From NCBI GenBank assembly GCA_963930645.1, contig CAWVNO010001140.1:62001-126000 (forward strand): a stretch of 64,000 nucleotides of DNA, given 5' to 3'. Positions 63,701 to 64,000 of this stretch are shown piece by piece. Made by a program: the position numbers and the translations under genes. This DNA comes from Salticus scenicus (Eukaryota; Arthropoda; Arachnida; Araneae; Salticidae). Every line of letters starts with the position of its first letter. The first letter of the stretch is position 1. The notes under the pieces were generated by a model, which was not told the DNA's origin, made no database searches, and was given only the letters and a program-made list of their open reading frames with translations.

Positions 63701-64000
63701 TTTAGGTAATTGTTTACATTTAGACCTGTTGTTTACATTTAGAGTCTCTGTTTACATTTAATGCCTGTGTTTATATTTAGGGATTTTTTATATTTAGGGT
63801 CATTGTTAACGTTTAGATCTTTGTTTATATTTGTTGTCTTTGCTTATATTTATAGCCTTTGTTTACATTTAGCTCTTCGATATATTCACATATTTGTTTA
63901 CATTTAGATTCTTTGTTTTCTTTCACGTCTTTGTTTACATATGGGGTCTGTTTACATTTAGATGTTTATTTATATTTAGATATTTTTTATATTTAGGGTC
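60782..64000. repeat. Satellite block to the right edge
   Basis: Further 953-bp units (anchors 60697 and 61650), then a copy of 48.9-49.75 kb (62750 pairs with 49219), then from about 63290 a copy of 39.46-40.16 kb (63408 pairs with 39572). The sequence ends mid-monomer. No gene is present. Confidence 0.85.

Larger units (their letters stand above)
14084..64000. repeat. 18-bp tandem satellite, right arm
   Basis: The same monomer family as the left arm, running without a gene to the last base. It is interrupted only by three copies of a 118-bp element and one inverted block. Internal blocks are listed separately. The array continues beyond the window. Confidence 0.97.

Noticed and set aside
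1..64000. Insect telomere repeat (TTAGG) in monomers ending TTTAGG
   Set aside because: TTAGG occurs singly within 18-bp monomers and never as a TTAGG tandem run.
14084..64000. CRISPR-like regular repeats
   Set aside because: There are no unique spacers between repeats; monomers abut directly, and the context is eukaryotic.

Overview
The window is almost entirely repetitive nuclear DNA from an animal, most likely an insect. The basis is one intact BEL/Pao LTR retrotransposon (a family known from metazoans) sitting inside about 55 kb of AT-rich, T-strand-biased satellite. I see no host protein-coding gene, rRNA, tRNA or CRISPR array. The species cannot be named from sequence alone.

The satellite fills the window on both sides of the retrotransposon and runs off both ends. 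Its monomer is about 18 bp (typical forms TCTTTGTTTACATTTAG, TCTTTGTTTACATTCACG and TCTTTGTTTACATATGGGG, 17-19 bp). Monomer variants follow each other in a fixed order, giving modules of roughly 350-450 bp. These are stacked into higher-order repeats: 3.4 kb (1-6852), 2.3 kb (21370-25970), 3.27 kb (43421-49956), 1.475 kb (53892-56841), 1.89 kb (57002-60781, built from about 0.95 kb units) and a 12.07 kb long-range duplication (39335-43301 versus 51399-55366). The canonical monomer contains TTGTTTAC, an exact match to the known FOXO/DAF-16 binding element.

Three mobile elements interrupt the array, and neighbouring uninserted repeat copies show the pre-insertion site of each. (1) A 0.92-kb element with 18-bp imperfect terminal inverted repeats and a TA duplication is present twice in register (1409-2327, 4825-5744). 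(2) A 118-bp MITE-like element is present three times (42036, 54103, 55578). (3) The BEL/Pao element (7417-14078, minus strand) has 481-bp LTRs differing at two positions, a CCTGT target duplication and one open 1,732-codon gag-pol frame. The first two inserted before the surrounding block was duplicated; the third is recent and single copy.

The array is strictly head-to-tail on one strand, apart from a ~600-bp inverted block (34110-34709) ending in a 28-bp perfect hairpin and a small two-hairpin template-switch-like scar (26550-26631) copied at 30197-30278. Many stop-free reading frames cross the satellite. They are a by-product of an 18-bp (six-codon) period and are not annotated as genes.
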